Source: Bacteroidota bacterium (GTDB lineage: Bacteria > Bacteroidota > Ignavibacteria > Kryptoniales > JAKASW01). From it: DNA of 64,000 nucleotides. The stretch is taken from the NCBI GenBank assembly GCA_021825585.1, contig JAKAGT010000002.1, positions 186,001 through 250,000 on the forward strand, given 5' to 3'. The notes under the pieces are model-generated. The model was not told the DNA's origin and made no database searches. It saw nothing but the letters and a program-made list of their open reading frames with translations. The position numbers and the translations under genes are program-made. Shown in pieces: positions 1-8,454 of the stretch. Position 1 is the first letter of the stretch, and each line of letters opens with the position of its first letter.

Positions 1-793
1 CGGTACCCTTCTGCCCGGCAGTATCCAGAATCTTGTCGACCAGCGGCATGCCGTCCGCGTCTTTGAACGCAAGGATGTCTCTTGTAATCTCGATCAAGTA
101 GCTGTCCAGGCCGCCCGTGTTCCACTTCCTGAACACCTCGTGCATCTCTCCGGCGTTCATCCCCAGCAGCTCTTTCATGATATGGTATGCTTCACTTATC
201 AGCTGCATATCGCCGTACTCGATGCCGTTGTGAACCATCTTCACGAAGTGTCCCGCTCCGTCACTGCCGACCCAGTCGCAGCAGGGTGTGCCATCGGCGA
301 CTTTTGCGGCTATCGACTGGAAGATCGGTTTGACGTGCGGCCAGGCTGCGGGTGATCCGCCGGGCATTATGGACGGGCCGTGGAGGGCTCCCTCCTCACC
401 GCCGGACACACCCGTTCCGATAAACAACATTCCCTTGCTTTCCAGGTATTTTGTTCTCCGAATCGTGTCGGGGTAATGAGAGTTGCCTCCGTCAATGACG
501 ATGTCACCTTTTTCCAGGTGAGGGACCAGCACTTCAATGAACTCGTCCACCGGCTGTCCGGCTTTCACCATAAGCATGACTTTGCGGGGAGTCTTCAGAG
601 TCGAGATAAGCTCCGTGATGGAGGTCGTGCCGATTATGTTCTTTCCTTTCGCACGGCCGCCGACAAAGTGCGTAACCTTATCGACGGTCCGGTTGAAGAC
701 GGCAACGGTAAATCCCCTGCTCTCGATGTTCAGCACGAGATTTTCACCCATAACCGCCAACCCTATCAATCCAATATCAGCTTTTTGAGACAT
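1..793 (-). CDS. gnd: 6-phosphogluconate dehydrogenase, decarboxylating (partial, C-terminus outside window)
   Basis: The gene encodes the NADP(+)-type dehydrogenase that converts 6-phosphogluconate to ribulose 5-phosphate and CO2 in the pentose phosphate pathway, in the cytoplasm. The first 264 residues are visible. They carry the N-terminal dinucleotide-binding loop GLIGLAVMGENL, the DGGNSHYPDT motif, the substrate-binding run GTGVSGGEEGA and the segment KMVHNGIEYGD with the catalytic lysine. The family is usually 470-480 residues, so about 55% is present. The ATG at 793 is preceded by an AGGAAG ribosome site. It is the last visible gene of the uronide locus, 80 bp after the LarA homologue. 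That position suggests 6-phosphogluconate is made by this pathway. This is inference; the motifs make the enzyme assignment itself secure. Confidence 0.95.
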   Translation of the reverse strand, partial: MSQKADIGLIGLAVMGENLVLNIESRGFTVAVFNRTVDKVTHFVGGRAKGKNIIGTTSITELISTLKTPRKVMLMVKAGQPVDEFIEVLVPHLEKGDIVIDGGNSHYPDTIRRTKYLESKGMLFIGTGVSGGEEGALHGPSIMPGGSPAAWPHVKPIFQSIAAKVADGTPCCDWVGSDGAGHFVKMVHNGIEYGDMQLISEAYHIMKELLGMNAGEMHEVFRKWNTGGLDSYLIEITRDILAFKDADGMPLVDKILDTAGQKGT

Positions 794-873
794 CTTCTAC
801 TTCCTTATGAGTAAGAGTTTTATCGCAATGAGGCCTGTCGAATATCTGATCAGCAGAAAAAAAAGCAGTGCTT

Positions 874-2145
874 CTACTCGAATCTTCCTTTGAATGCCCA
901 CAGCCCGAGGGCCGGGTTGGATATGTAAAAAATTTCCTCCCCATCCGGCATCGTATTGAAACCGTCGGAGAGTTTATTAGGATCGTACTGTTTCATCATC
1001 GAGTCCAGGTTGGCATATCGGAAATTTACGCTCTCGATTTCCTCTTTGGTCAGGTGGCCCGGGCAGTACGTGATGGAAAATCTCCCTTCGGATGAACCGT
1101 GTACCAGGTGCGCAGCGGCCCCTAAACTGTTCTTCAAGTCATCGTTCTGTATGACGAGGTCCAGCACTTTCATGGTGCCGACGTACCCATACTTACGAAT
1201 GATCCTGTCGTTTCCGGGGTCCTCCCCGAACTCTTTCAGACCGGGTGCAAGCACGATAAGCTCGCCTCCGTCTGCGATTGCCATCCTGGTACGATAGACG
1301 GACTTGTTTCCAAGCCACGTTGTCTTGAACTCGGTAGGGTCGAGATATACGACCACTTTTTTAAGCGGCCTGTCCAGCATGAAGAAATTCACCTTGAGCG
1401 ACAGAGCTGCGGCAAGATTGAAACATTCGATATCGTCGCCGATGAAAAGACCCCTCACGACAATATTGTCACTTTCATCTTTGTCAATGACCGTCAGGAC
1501 GTACACGATAGGGATGTCACTGGCAAAATGGTCTGCACCGTAGTTCAACACCCGCTTCACCGGTGTATCCGCTCTACCCATTATCCTTTCGAGTCCGTAA
1601 ACCGCGCCCAGGAAATGAGTCTTGTTTATCCCTTCGCTCCCGCCCGTTCCAATTAGCACGTTCTTGTTGTGGTTCGCCATCCCGACGACCTCGTGCGGAA
1701 CGACCTGGCCGATTGAGAGGATAAGGTCGTGGCCGCCCACGGCAACAAGTCTATCCACCTGGATCGGGATCGGATAATCAACTGCATCTTCCGAAACGTG
1801 CTTGATGTAATCGGAGGGCACTTCGCCGAGTGTCGTGCAGCCGTTTCTCCAGTCGTGTATCCTGAAGAGGTCTTTCGGCGTCTTACCGTACATCATCCCG
1901 ATTTCCTTCTCGCTCATCGGGTAATGCGTTCCGGTTGACGGCAGCACATCGGACAAATTGTTCCCGTAATATTCCCAAACCAACTCCGTCAGAATACCTG
2001 CCTGTGAATGATATCTCGTAATGTCGGGCGGAATGGCCATCACCTTCTTGCGTGCGCCGAGTCTGTCGAACGCAGCGTACAATCCCTCCTTCAGTTCCTC
2101 GCCCGTGAGGGCCCCATCCACCGATCCTTTGCTATATAACAGCAT
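874..2145 (-). CDS. LarA-family nickel-pincer racemase/epimerase (DUF2088), likely sugar-acid C2 epimerase
   Basis: This 423-residue protein belongs to the lactate racemase LarA superfamily, whose members use a nickel-pincer nucleotide to move a hydride at C2 of 2-hydroxy acids. The landmarks are in order: DITR (Arg44), the GTH motif (His74), PHEVVG (His151), then a Lys exactly ten residues later (Lys161) and a His sixteen after that (His177). The 10 and 16 spacing matches the His174 / Lys184 / His200 set of Lactobacillus LarA, where the Lys carries the cofactor and the last His binds nickel. The gene lies between uxaE and gnd in a uronate operon, so lactate is an unlikely substrate. A gluconate 2-epimerase-like activity (mannonate to gluconate) fits the neighbours best, but that is inference. 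The cofactor genes larB, larC and larE are not in the window. Confidence 0.85.
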   Translation of the reverse strand: MLLYSKGSVDGALTGEELKEGLYAAFDRLGARKKVMAIPPDITRYHSQAGILTELVWEYYGNNLSDVLPSTGTHYPMSEKEIGMMYGKTPKDLFRIHDWRNGCTTLGEVPSDYIKHVSEDAVDYPIPIQVDRLVAVGGHDLILSIGQVVPHEVVGMANHNKNVLIGTGGSEGINKTHFLGAVYGLERIMGRADTPVKRVLNYGADHFASDIPIVYVLTVIDKDESDNIVVRGLFIGDDIECFNLAAALSLKVNFFMLDRPLKKVVVYLDPTEFKTTWLGNKSVYRTRMAIADGGELIVLAPGLKEFGEDPGNDRIIRKYGYVGTMKVLDLVIQNDDLKNSLGAAAHLVHGSSEGRFSITYCPGHLTKEEIESVNFRYANLDSMMKQYDPNKLSDGFNTMPDGEEIFYISNPALGLWAFKGRFE

Positions 2146-2213
2146 CGCTCATCTCATAAATTCCCGTTATGCCGGCAGACAGCCGGGCGGCTTCTCGTCA
2201 AACTGATCTCTGT

Positions 2214-3773
2214 TCATCCGACTCTTCTGAACGGGTCCATGTGCCGGTGAAAATGTCTGACAAGGAGCCCGTAATGCAAATCTTCATTCCGGTTCAGACA
2301 ATCGTATATTCGGCTCCGGAATGTGTACCCGGATGCGTTCTTCTTTTCTGTGAGCACTCTTCCGTAAGTGACATGAAGCGCCTGACGAACAGCTTCGGAA
2401 GCAAACATGTTCTCCAACTCGTCATCCCTGTAGTTCTTTCCGGGTTTGATCTTTTTCATGTCTCCGGACACATGATAACTCTTCTTTTCCGTCTCATACA
2501 AGCCGACCGCATAATCGAGTATTTCTCTGAACAAGTCCGGTTCTCTGATTGCAAGCACTTTCAGTGCCTCGAGATAGCTGGTCCCCGCGGTCTTGATGTG
2601 GACGTTGCCGCGGTTGATTTCACCGACTGCCTCGTACACCCTGAACTTGTCACTACCCGAGTGAAAGCTGATCTTGTAAGATCCAAAGTGTTCAGCTATT
2701 GCAACATGCTTCAGATATTCGCTCTTGAAGAGATCGATGCTCCCTTTGTAATCGATTCCTTTTTCGAAGTCGCCTACAAATCTCGGGGCGAGACTGATGA
2801 ATGCAATATTCAGCCTGTTGAGTTCGTTGACAATATAGAAATGCTCGAACGGAGTTGTCACTGTATCGGTCTCGTCGATCGACACTTCAATCTCACATTC
2901 ATGTTTTGGATATGTTGATTTCAGGTAGTCATGCATCCTTTTGATGTGCACGAGCGCCGCATTGTATTTCAGGCACGCCTCGTGGATTTCTCTGGAAGCC
3001 GGCTTGAGTGACAGGGCATCCGAGAGAATTATAGTTCTGTGATCGTACCTTGCCAGGAGTCCTGCATATGAATCCTGGAAATTACTCCATGCCAGCTTGC
3101 TGGTTCTTTCCTTCAGCTCATCATCGCTCATATTCCCCACACCGCTGACGACGTGGTCGCTCGGATCAATTGTGAACATCGTGTACCCAGCTTTCACCAG
3201 CAAATCGACGTCCGCGATGGTCTTCAGATGGTCCGCATCTGCGCCGAAACCACTCTTGTAGCCTTCTTGAAAGACCGCCCAGACCGCCGCGTCCATTACA
3301 TCCTCGGGCGTCCTGTTGGTCCTCGTCAGCTCGCGTATTGACTGCTGCGCAAGAACAGGCTTGAAGTTGTAGCCGTTCAACGACCTGATGTGACCTGGAT
3401 TTGCCAGCCCCAATCTGTCACCGAAACCGAATGAGTCTCTCAATCCTATCGTAACAGGCCGTGTAAATGGGAAGAGCTTCTGGAGTTGTGAAGCGTTGTG
3501 GTGATTCAGCGGACATCGCCTGATCAGGATGCCCGTTCCGTTGGATGAACCGTGAATTTCTTCGCCTGCAAAGTCATCCAGAGTACCCGATACACCGTCC
3601 GTGGCCAGGAGGTACAGAAACTTGTTTTCCTTTTCACGGCCTATGAATAACCGTGCACCTCTGACTTCATTGACGGACTCAGGATACGTTCGCACCGTGA
3701 ATCCACCGCCGAAGGTCATAGAGGTTAACCTCTCTAAGCTGCTATTTTCAGATAAATCTTCTTCAGTTTTCAT
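2214..3773 (-). CDS. uxaE: Tagaturonate/fructuronate epimerase
   Basis: The 519-residue product matches the UxaE family first recognised in Thermotoga. These enzymes interconvert D-tagaturonate and D-fructuronate and so merge galacturonate and glucuronate catabolism. Supporting features are the family-typical length, the segments GFGADADHLKT, FTIDPSDHV and SFHSGSDKFRVYE, and the C-terminal run KSYHVSGDM, which are rich in likely metal-binding His and Asp. The ATG at 3773 has GAGG seven bases upstream. It sits between the hexuronate transporter and the LarA homologue, in the same operon as uronate isomerase, which supplies both of its substrates. The function is inferred from family and context, and the substrate direction is not decided by sequence. 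Confidence 0.85.
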   Translation of the reverse strand: MKTEEDLSENSSLERLTSMTFGGGFTVRTYPESVNEVRGARLFIGREKENKFLYLLATDGVSGTLDDFAGEEIHGSSNGTGILIRRCPLNHHNASQLQKLFPFTRPVTIGLRDSFGFGDRLGLANPGHIRSLNGYNFKPVLAQQSIRELTRTNRTPEDVMDAAVWAVFQEGYKSGFGADADHLKTIADVDLLVKAGYTMFTIDPSDHVVSGVGNMSDDELKERTSKLAWSNFQDSYAGLLARYDHRTIILSDALSLKPASREIHEACLKYNAALVHIKRMHDYLKSTYPKHECEIEVSIDETDTVTTPFEHFYIVNELNRLNIAFISLAPRFVGDFEKGIDYKGSIDLFKSEYLKHVAIAEHFGSYKISFHSGSDKFRVYEAVGEINRGNVHIKTAGTSYLEALKVLAIREPDLFREILDYAVGLYETEKKSYHVSGDMKKIKPGKNYRDDELENMFASEAVRQALHVTYGRVLTEKKNASGYTFRSRIYDCLNRNEDLHYGLLVRHFHRHMDPFRRVG

Positions 3774-3834
3774 GTCGAAGCCTCATGTAGTTTTATTTCC
3801 ACACTGCCGCAGAAATATTCTTCAGCAGAGATAA

Positions 3835-5118
3835 TCATATTGCCGCTGCTTGCATCTTCGGGGCAAGTAACTGGAAAATCAGCAATGCGAGCAGGTAAAC
3901 CGTTCCGCATATCATAAACAGGATTACGTAACTATGTGTGAATTGCAGAATGAATCCCGCGCCCGTAGCTATGAACATCCCGCCGATCGCTCCCGCCATT
4001 CCTCCCAGGCCCACGACCGATGCAACAGCCTTTTTCGGGAACATATCCGAAGCTGTCGTGAAAAGATTTGCGGACCAGCCCTGGTGTGCTGCCGCCGCGA
4101 GTCCGATCAGAAATACCGCCCACCATTCCGGTACTACTGACGCAAATACAATTGGAACTATGACGATGGCACAGATGAGCATCACGATTTTTCTTCCCTT
4201 GTTTATACTCCAGCCCTTCTTTATGAACGCTCCCGACAGCCAGCCTCCGCCGATGCTCCCAACGCTTGTCATCGTATAGATGACGATCAAAGGCAATCCG
4301 ATCTGAGACAGGTCAAGATGGTACCTTTCGTTGAGAAAGAGCGGCAGCCAATACAGGTAGAACCACCATATCGGATCGGTGAGAAATTTTCCGATGACGA
4401 AAGCCCATGTCTGCTTGTGCTTCAGAAGACTCAGCCAGGGAATTTTTGCGGATTCCGGCTCTTCAGGGTCGCTTTCGATATAGGCAAGCTCCTCTGCGCT
4501 CACCTTTTTATGCCTCTGCGGAATCTGGTACATAAACGCCCACAGGACAACCCAAATGAAACCTAATGCACCTGTGAAGATGAAGGCCTCTCTCCAGCTC
4601 CAGGTCATCGTCAGCCACGGCACCACAAGAGGCGCAATGACAGCCCCGATATTAGCGCCGGAATTGAAAATCCCAGTGGCAAGGGCCCTTTCTTTTTTCG
4701 GGAACCATTCGGCAGTCGATTTGATCGCGGCCGGGAAATTTCCGGACTCGCCGAGTCCGAGAAGGAACCTTGCGATGCCGAAACCAAGGACGGTGTTTAC
4801 AAGCGCGTGCGCCATGGCGGCAATGCTCCAGACGAAAATAGAAATCCCGTAACCGATCTTGGTCCCGACCTTGTCGACAAACCTTCCGACCGTCAGAAGT
4901 CCGATGGCATACGCCGCCGAGAAGGCGGTGACTATGTAACCGTAGTCGATCTGGTCCCACCCGATCGCCTTCTGCAGGGTCGGCGCCAGTATCCCAAGGA
5001 CCTGCCTGTCTATGTAGTTGATCGTGGTCGCGAAGAAAAGCAGTGCGCATACGGTCCAACGGTAATAGCCGGTCCTTGATGGAACCGGGTTGTCCGATAG
5101 GGAGTCTATTTTAGTCAT
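3835..5118 (-). CDS. exuT: MFS hexuronate transporter (ExuT-like)
   Basis: This 427-residue, roughly 12-helix major facilitator is of the anion:cation symporter type that imports galacturonate and glucuronate across the inner membrane. The N-terminal segment INYIDRQVLGILAP and the helix pair with GRFVDKVGTKIGYG are typical of ExuT/GudP relatives. Further support comes from GLGESGNFPAAIK, the family-specific loop after helix 4, and from the operon position between uxaC and uxaE. The central cytoplasmic loop carries QIPQRHKKVSAEEL. A second importer, the sodium-solute symporter further upstream, may handle a different form of the sugar, for example glucuronides rather than free uronate. Which of the two takes which substrate cannot be read from sequence. 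Confidence 0.88.
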   Translation of the reverse strand: MTKIDSLSDNPVPSRTGYYRWTVCALLFFATTINYIDRQVLGILAPTLQKAIGWDQIDYGYIVTAFSAAYAIGLLTVGRFVDKVGTKIGYGISIFVWSIAAMAHALVNTVLGFGIARFLLGLGESGNFPAAIKSTAEWFPKKERALATGIFNSGANIGAVIAPLVVPWLTMTWSWREAFIFTGALGFIWVVLWAFMYQIPQRHKKVSAEELAYIESDPEEPESAKIPWLSLLKHKQTWAFVIGKFLTDPIWWFYLYWLPLFLNERYHLDLSQIGLPLIVIYTMTSVGSIGGGWLSGAFIKKGWSINKGRKIVMLICAIVIVPIVFASVVPEWWAVFLIGLAAAAHQGWSANLFTTASDMFPKKAVASVVGLGGMAGAIGGMFIATGAGFILQFTHSYVILFMICGTVYLLALLIFQLLAPKMQAAAI

Positions 5119-5166
5119 GTCAAGGTCTTCGAGGATTTAGTTTTCGCTTAAGGGGCACGACATCTA

Positions 5167-6579
5167 TCATAATTTATATGCTTTCTTAGCCAGGTCATAA
5201 GCAAGAGCTTTGCAGAGAACTAATGCTTCTTCAAAGCTGATTATGTGTCTTGCAACCATACCGGCAAGGAAGTTTGAGTCCATGCGGCGTGAGAGGTCGT
5301 GCCTGGCTGGAATAGATAAGAACGCACGTGTGTCATCAGTGAAACCAACCGTGTTGTAAATGCCGGCGGTCTCCATTACACTCTCCCTGAACCTCTTCAT
5401 GCCCTGGATACTGTCGTTGAACCACCATGGTGCACCAAGCTTCATGGCCGGGTAATGACCGGCCAGAGGCGCCAGTTCCCTCGAGTAAGTCGACTCGTCA
5501 AGAGTGAATACTACGATGGTGAAGCCGCGATCATTGCCAAATTCGTTGAGCAGTTCGCTCATATTCCTCGTGTATTCCGTCTGGACAGGTATGTCCGCTC
5601 CCTTATCCAAACCGAACCTATCAAAGATGTGCCGGTTGTGATTCCTGAAAGAGCCGGTGTGGATCTGCATCACAAGCCCGTCTTCGACGCTCATCCTCGC
5701 CATCTCCATTAACATATTTGCCGTGAATCCCCTCGCATCCTCTTCTGTTGCCTTCCCTGCCAGCGCTCTCTCGAAAATTGCCTCAGATCGGGCAGTAGAA
5801 AGTTTATGAGTCCACGGACTTTCAACTCCTTGGTCTGTTGAAACGGCCCCCAGCGACTTGAAGTACTCTCGCCGATTCTCGATGGCCTTTATATAATTCT
5901 TGTATGAACCGACTTCAATTCCGGCCGCTTTGCTAAGGCCATCAATCGCCGCTTTCCAGCCTCTTGATAATACGTTCACGACCGAGTCAGGACGGAAACA
6001 GGGAATCACTCTTCCCTTTAAACTGGACAGCTTGAGTTTCTTGTGATACTCCAGTGTGTCTCCGGGTGCTTCAGTTGTTGTTAACACTTCAATACCAAAT
6101 CTTTCAAAAAGGGTCCTCGGAAGAAATGCCTTTGTCTGAAGTTTTCCCACAATCTGGTTGTAGACCTTCATCGCATTTTTCGAATTCAAAACCTCACTTA
6201 TCCCGAAAATTTCCGCAAATTCATGTCGAAGCCATGCTCCAGTGGGAGTCCCCACAAACAAGTGGAAATTATCTCCGAATATCTGCCAAATCCTGCGATG
6301 ATCCCTTTCGACTCTCGTACCATCAGCGGCGGGGATCCCGAGTAACTCAAGAGGAATTCCCTGTGAGTATAACATCCGATACACGTAGTGGTCGGGAATT
6401 ATTATCAACTCTGTCGGATCCGGAAACGGCTTATTCTCCAGCAAGAGTCTTGCGTCGATGTGCCCGTGCGGACTTATTATTGGCAGGTCTCTTACGATTT
6501 GATACAATTCGTAAGCGACATCTCTCGTATTCTTGTCCGGGTCGAAGAAACGATACTCGTTCAGGATTCTCTTTGCCAT
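5167..6579 (-). CDS. uxaC: Uronate isomerase (glucuronate/galacturonate isomerase)
   Basis: UxaC, of the amidohydrolase superfamily, converts D-glucuronate to D-fructuronate and D-galacturonate to D-tagaturonate, the entry step of the pathway. The protein has about 470 residues, the usual size. It shows the metal-binding SPHGHIDARLLLENKPF start, the DHYVYRML segment, MQIHTGSFRNHN, and GAPWWFNDSIQGM near the C-terminus. Two starts are possible: a GTG at 6591 and the ATG at 6579. I chose the ATG because AGGTGAG lies at a workable distance upstream, and because it directly follows the TGA of a short upstream reading frame (TGA-A-ATG), a typical coupled arrangement. The gene is followed by the hexuronate transporter. 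Confidence 0.95.
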   Translation of the reverse strand: MAKRILNEYRFFDPDKNTRDVAYELYQIVRDLPIISPHGHIDARLLLENKPFPDPTELIIIPDHYVYRMLYSQGIPLELLGIPAADGTRVERDHRRIWQIFGDNFHLFVGTPTGAWLRHEFAEIFGISEVLNSKNAMKVYNQIVGKLQTKAFLPRTLFERFGIEVLTTTEAPGDTLEYHKKLKLSSLKGRVIPCFRPDSVVNVLSRGWKAAIDGLSKAAGIEVGSYKNYIKAIENRREYFKSLGAVSTDQGVESPWTHKLSTARSEAIFERALAGKATEEDARGFTANMLMEMARMSVEDGLVMQIHTGSFRNHNRHIFDRFGLDKGADIPVQTEYTRNMSELLNEFGNDRGFTIVVFTLDESTYSRELAPLAGHYPAMKLGAPWWFNDSIQGMKRFRESVMETAGIYNTVGFTDDTRAFLSIPARHDLSRRMDSNFLAGMVARHIISFEEALVLCKALAYDLAKKAYKL

Positions 6580-6580
6580 T

Positions 6581-6757
6581 TCAGTACTCACCTTTTAAAA
6601 AGTTGAAATCCACCAATACGACCTTTCGATATGGGCTATGCCCTTTCATCATTTCGCCGGTCCCCGCATTTATGGCATCATAGGACATCCCTTGCTCTGG
6701 AAGATAGTAGTTTTCTTGCAGCGCAGGCACAAAGTCAACTGCCAAGAGACTAACCAA
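6581..6757 (-). pseudogene. Short coding remnant upstream of uxaC
   Basis: Between the symporter stop and uxaC there is an open frame that ends in a TGA one base before the uxaC ATG. Its roughly 55 residues include YYLPEQGMSYDAINAGTGE. About 13 of 21 positions match YLPKEGLFYDRINAETGE and its neighbours in the alpha/alpha-barrel protein encoded at 13639-14898. No ATG with a ribosome site opens the frame, and it begins inside the symporter 3' end. The simplest reading is the C-terminal or internal scrap of a deleted paralogue of that protein. A small intact gene using a TTG start is the alternative. Its function is unknown. Confidence 0.45.
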
Positions 6758-8450
6758 TTCTCGCGGCTATGAGTCCAACCACAAATATTCCCAGAACGAA
6801 GAGTAAAGCCACACCGAAACCTTCGAGATCGACTCTATATCGCTTGAAAGAAAACTTCTTGCGTAAAGACAGGAGGTCAACCAAGATCAGGCTGTGGCCT
6901 CTCTCTTCCAACGGCACGTCAGTGATTTCATCGTCTGGTTTTGAATCTCCTTCGAACTTCATCTCTATTCCTCTCTCCTTCAGCTTGAATTCCTCTCCGA
7001 CCGGTGTGTGCAACAATGTATAAATGGCATTCAGCTTCTCCTCCGGTTCAGGCTTTGTAAGTAAGCTGACAATTATCAGTGCGATGAACCCCGCAGGAAG
7101 AAATACAGCAATCTGATACGGAACCCCAAGTTGAAACCCAAACGACAGATAAGGGCCGACAATGAGGTTTGTGAGGAATGCCACGACGACGCTTGCCCAG
7201 ACTCCATAACGATTTGTTCTTCTCCATATGATCCCCATATAAAACGAGATCCCAAAGTATGACGTGAGGAACATTTGCAAAATTAGACCCTTGACTATAC
7301 TCGGTATAGTGATTGCGATGCTGACCCCGCAAACTATAATTAGTACGGACACCAATCTGCCGACTCTCAACTCGTCTTTATCCACCAAGTCTCGCTTGAA
7401 GTATTTTTTGATGACATTTCGAGTAAAGAGTGCGGAACCTGAGACCATGTAGTTGTGGCATACCGGAAGGGCTGCCGCAGTCATCGCCGCCACCATCAAG
7501 CCGATCAGCCCAACCGGCAATAGATTTTTCACTGCAATCCCAAAGGCAAGCTCCCTATTATGTTCAGTCAATCCGGGGAACAGAGCGGCGGCAAATACTC
7601 CGACGAAAGCCCAGCCAAGTGTGGCTATCCTCTTCGTGAAGGTCCCATAAGTCCAACCCATCCTGCAGCTTTTCTCCGTCTTGCCCGCGCTCGCCACGGC
7701 TAAATTGTGGGGTTGGGTCACTACCCCTATCAGTCCGTTTATGACGATCATTACTATAAAAAAGAGAGTCACCTCATGCGGCGCGACAAAGCTGAACATG
7801 TATGCAGGCAGCTTGGCTTTGATTGCCTCGATGCCTCCTCCACGGGCAAGCGCGAATGGAATCAACAAGAACGACAAGAGGAGAATGAATAAACCCTGCA
7901 AGGGATTGAGAGACAAAGCGGATGCCATGCCGCCAAGGACGCTATACGCCAAGAAGAAAATCGCGATGAAGAGCACTATCGAGTCGGCAGAGATTTGACT
8001 CCCCATTATCGCACTAATCGCTATCGCCGTACCTTTCAGGATAAGACCGAGGTCCATTGCAAAATAAAGCAGCGCCATTACAGTATATGCGGCGGACAAC
8101 TTAGAGCCGAATCTCTCTTCATAGAAATCGGCAGTCGTAACGTACCTCAACCTTCTGTAGATCGGAGAGAGGAGCCAAAAGAAAGGGGTGACAAAAAGAT
8201 AAACCCACTGGTACCAGATCCCTGCCAACCCAATTTTGTACGCTGCTCCGGCCACGGCTATTGCCTGATCAGTGTGAGTCCCTGCACCGAGAGCATTGGC
8301 AATCATCTTGATCTTGCTCCCGCGTCTGCCCGCCATGAAGTAATCGCCGCTTGTCTTGACCTTGCGTTTTGCCCACCAGCCCAGAAGGACAATTACCACC
8401 ACGTAGGCAGCAACGACCAACCAATCCTCGATCGCTAATCCGAGAAACAT
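6750..8450 (-). CDS. Sodium:solute symporter (SSS family)
   Basis: The 566-residue inner-membrane protein has about 13 predicted helices. Characteristic parts are LLGWWAKRKVKTSGDYFMAGRR at the end of helix 1, the GAGTHTDQAIAVAGAAYKIG segment at the sodium/substrate site, TADFYEERFG, and MVAAMTAAALPVCHNYMVSGS, the helix-8/9 region that precedes TRN in this family. A C-terminal charged extension of about 90 residues (EEKLNAIYTLLHTPVGEEFKLKE) is common in the sugar- and sugar-acid-transporting branch. It follows the cytoplasmic beta-glucuronidase by 4 bp, so I infer that it imports an intact glucuronide or uronide oligomer. The exact solute cannot be assigned from sequence alone. Confidence 0.87.
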   Translation of the reverse strand: MFLGLAIEDWLVVAAYVVVIVLLGWWAKRKVKTSGDYFMAGRRGSKIKMIANALGAGTHTDQAIAVAGAAYKIGLAGIWYQWVYLFVTPFFWLLSPIYRRLRYVTTADFYEERFGSKLSAAYTVMALLYFAMDLGLILKGTAIAISAIMGSQISADSIVLFIAIFFLAYSVLGGMASALSLNPLQGLFILLLSFLLIPFALARGGGIEAIKAKLPAYMFSFVAPHEVTLFFIVMIVINGLIGVVTQPHNLAVASAGKTEKSCRMGWTYGTFTKRIATLGWAFVGVFAAALFPGLTEHNRELAFGIAVKNLLPVGLIGLMVAAMTAAALPVCHNYMVSGSALFTRNVIKKYFKRDLVDKDELRVGRLVSVLIIVCGVSIAITIPSIVKGLILQMFLTSYFGISFYMGIIWRRTNRYGVWASVVVAFLTNLIVGPYLSFGFQLGVPYQIAVFLPAGFIALIIVSLLTKPEPEEKLNAIYTLLHTPVGEEFKLKERGIEMKFEGDSKPDDEITDVPLEERGHSLILVDLLSLRKKFSFKRYRVDLEGFGVALLFVLGIFVVGLIAARIG

Positions 8451-8454
8451 ATTC

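Noticed and set aside
2169-2918. A 249-codon plus-strand frame opposite uxaE
   Set aside because: It is the antisense of a well-supported gene, and the composition (many Cys and His) is that of a shadow frame.
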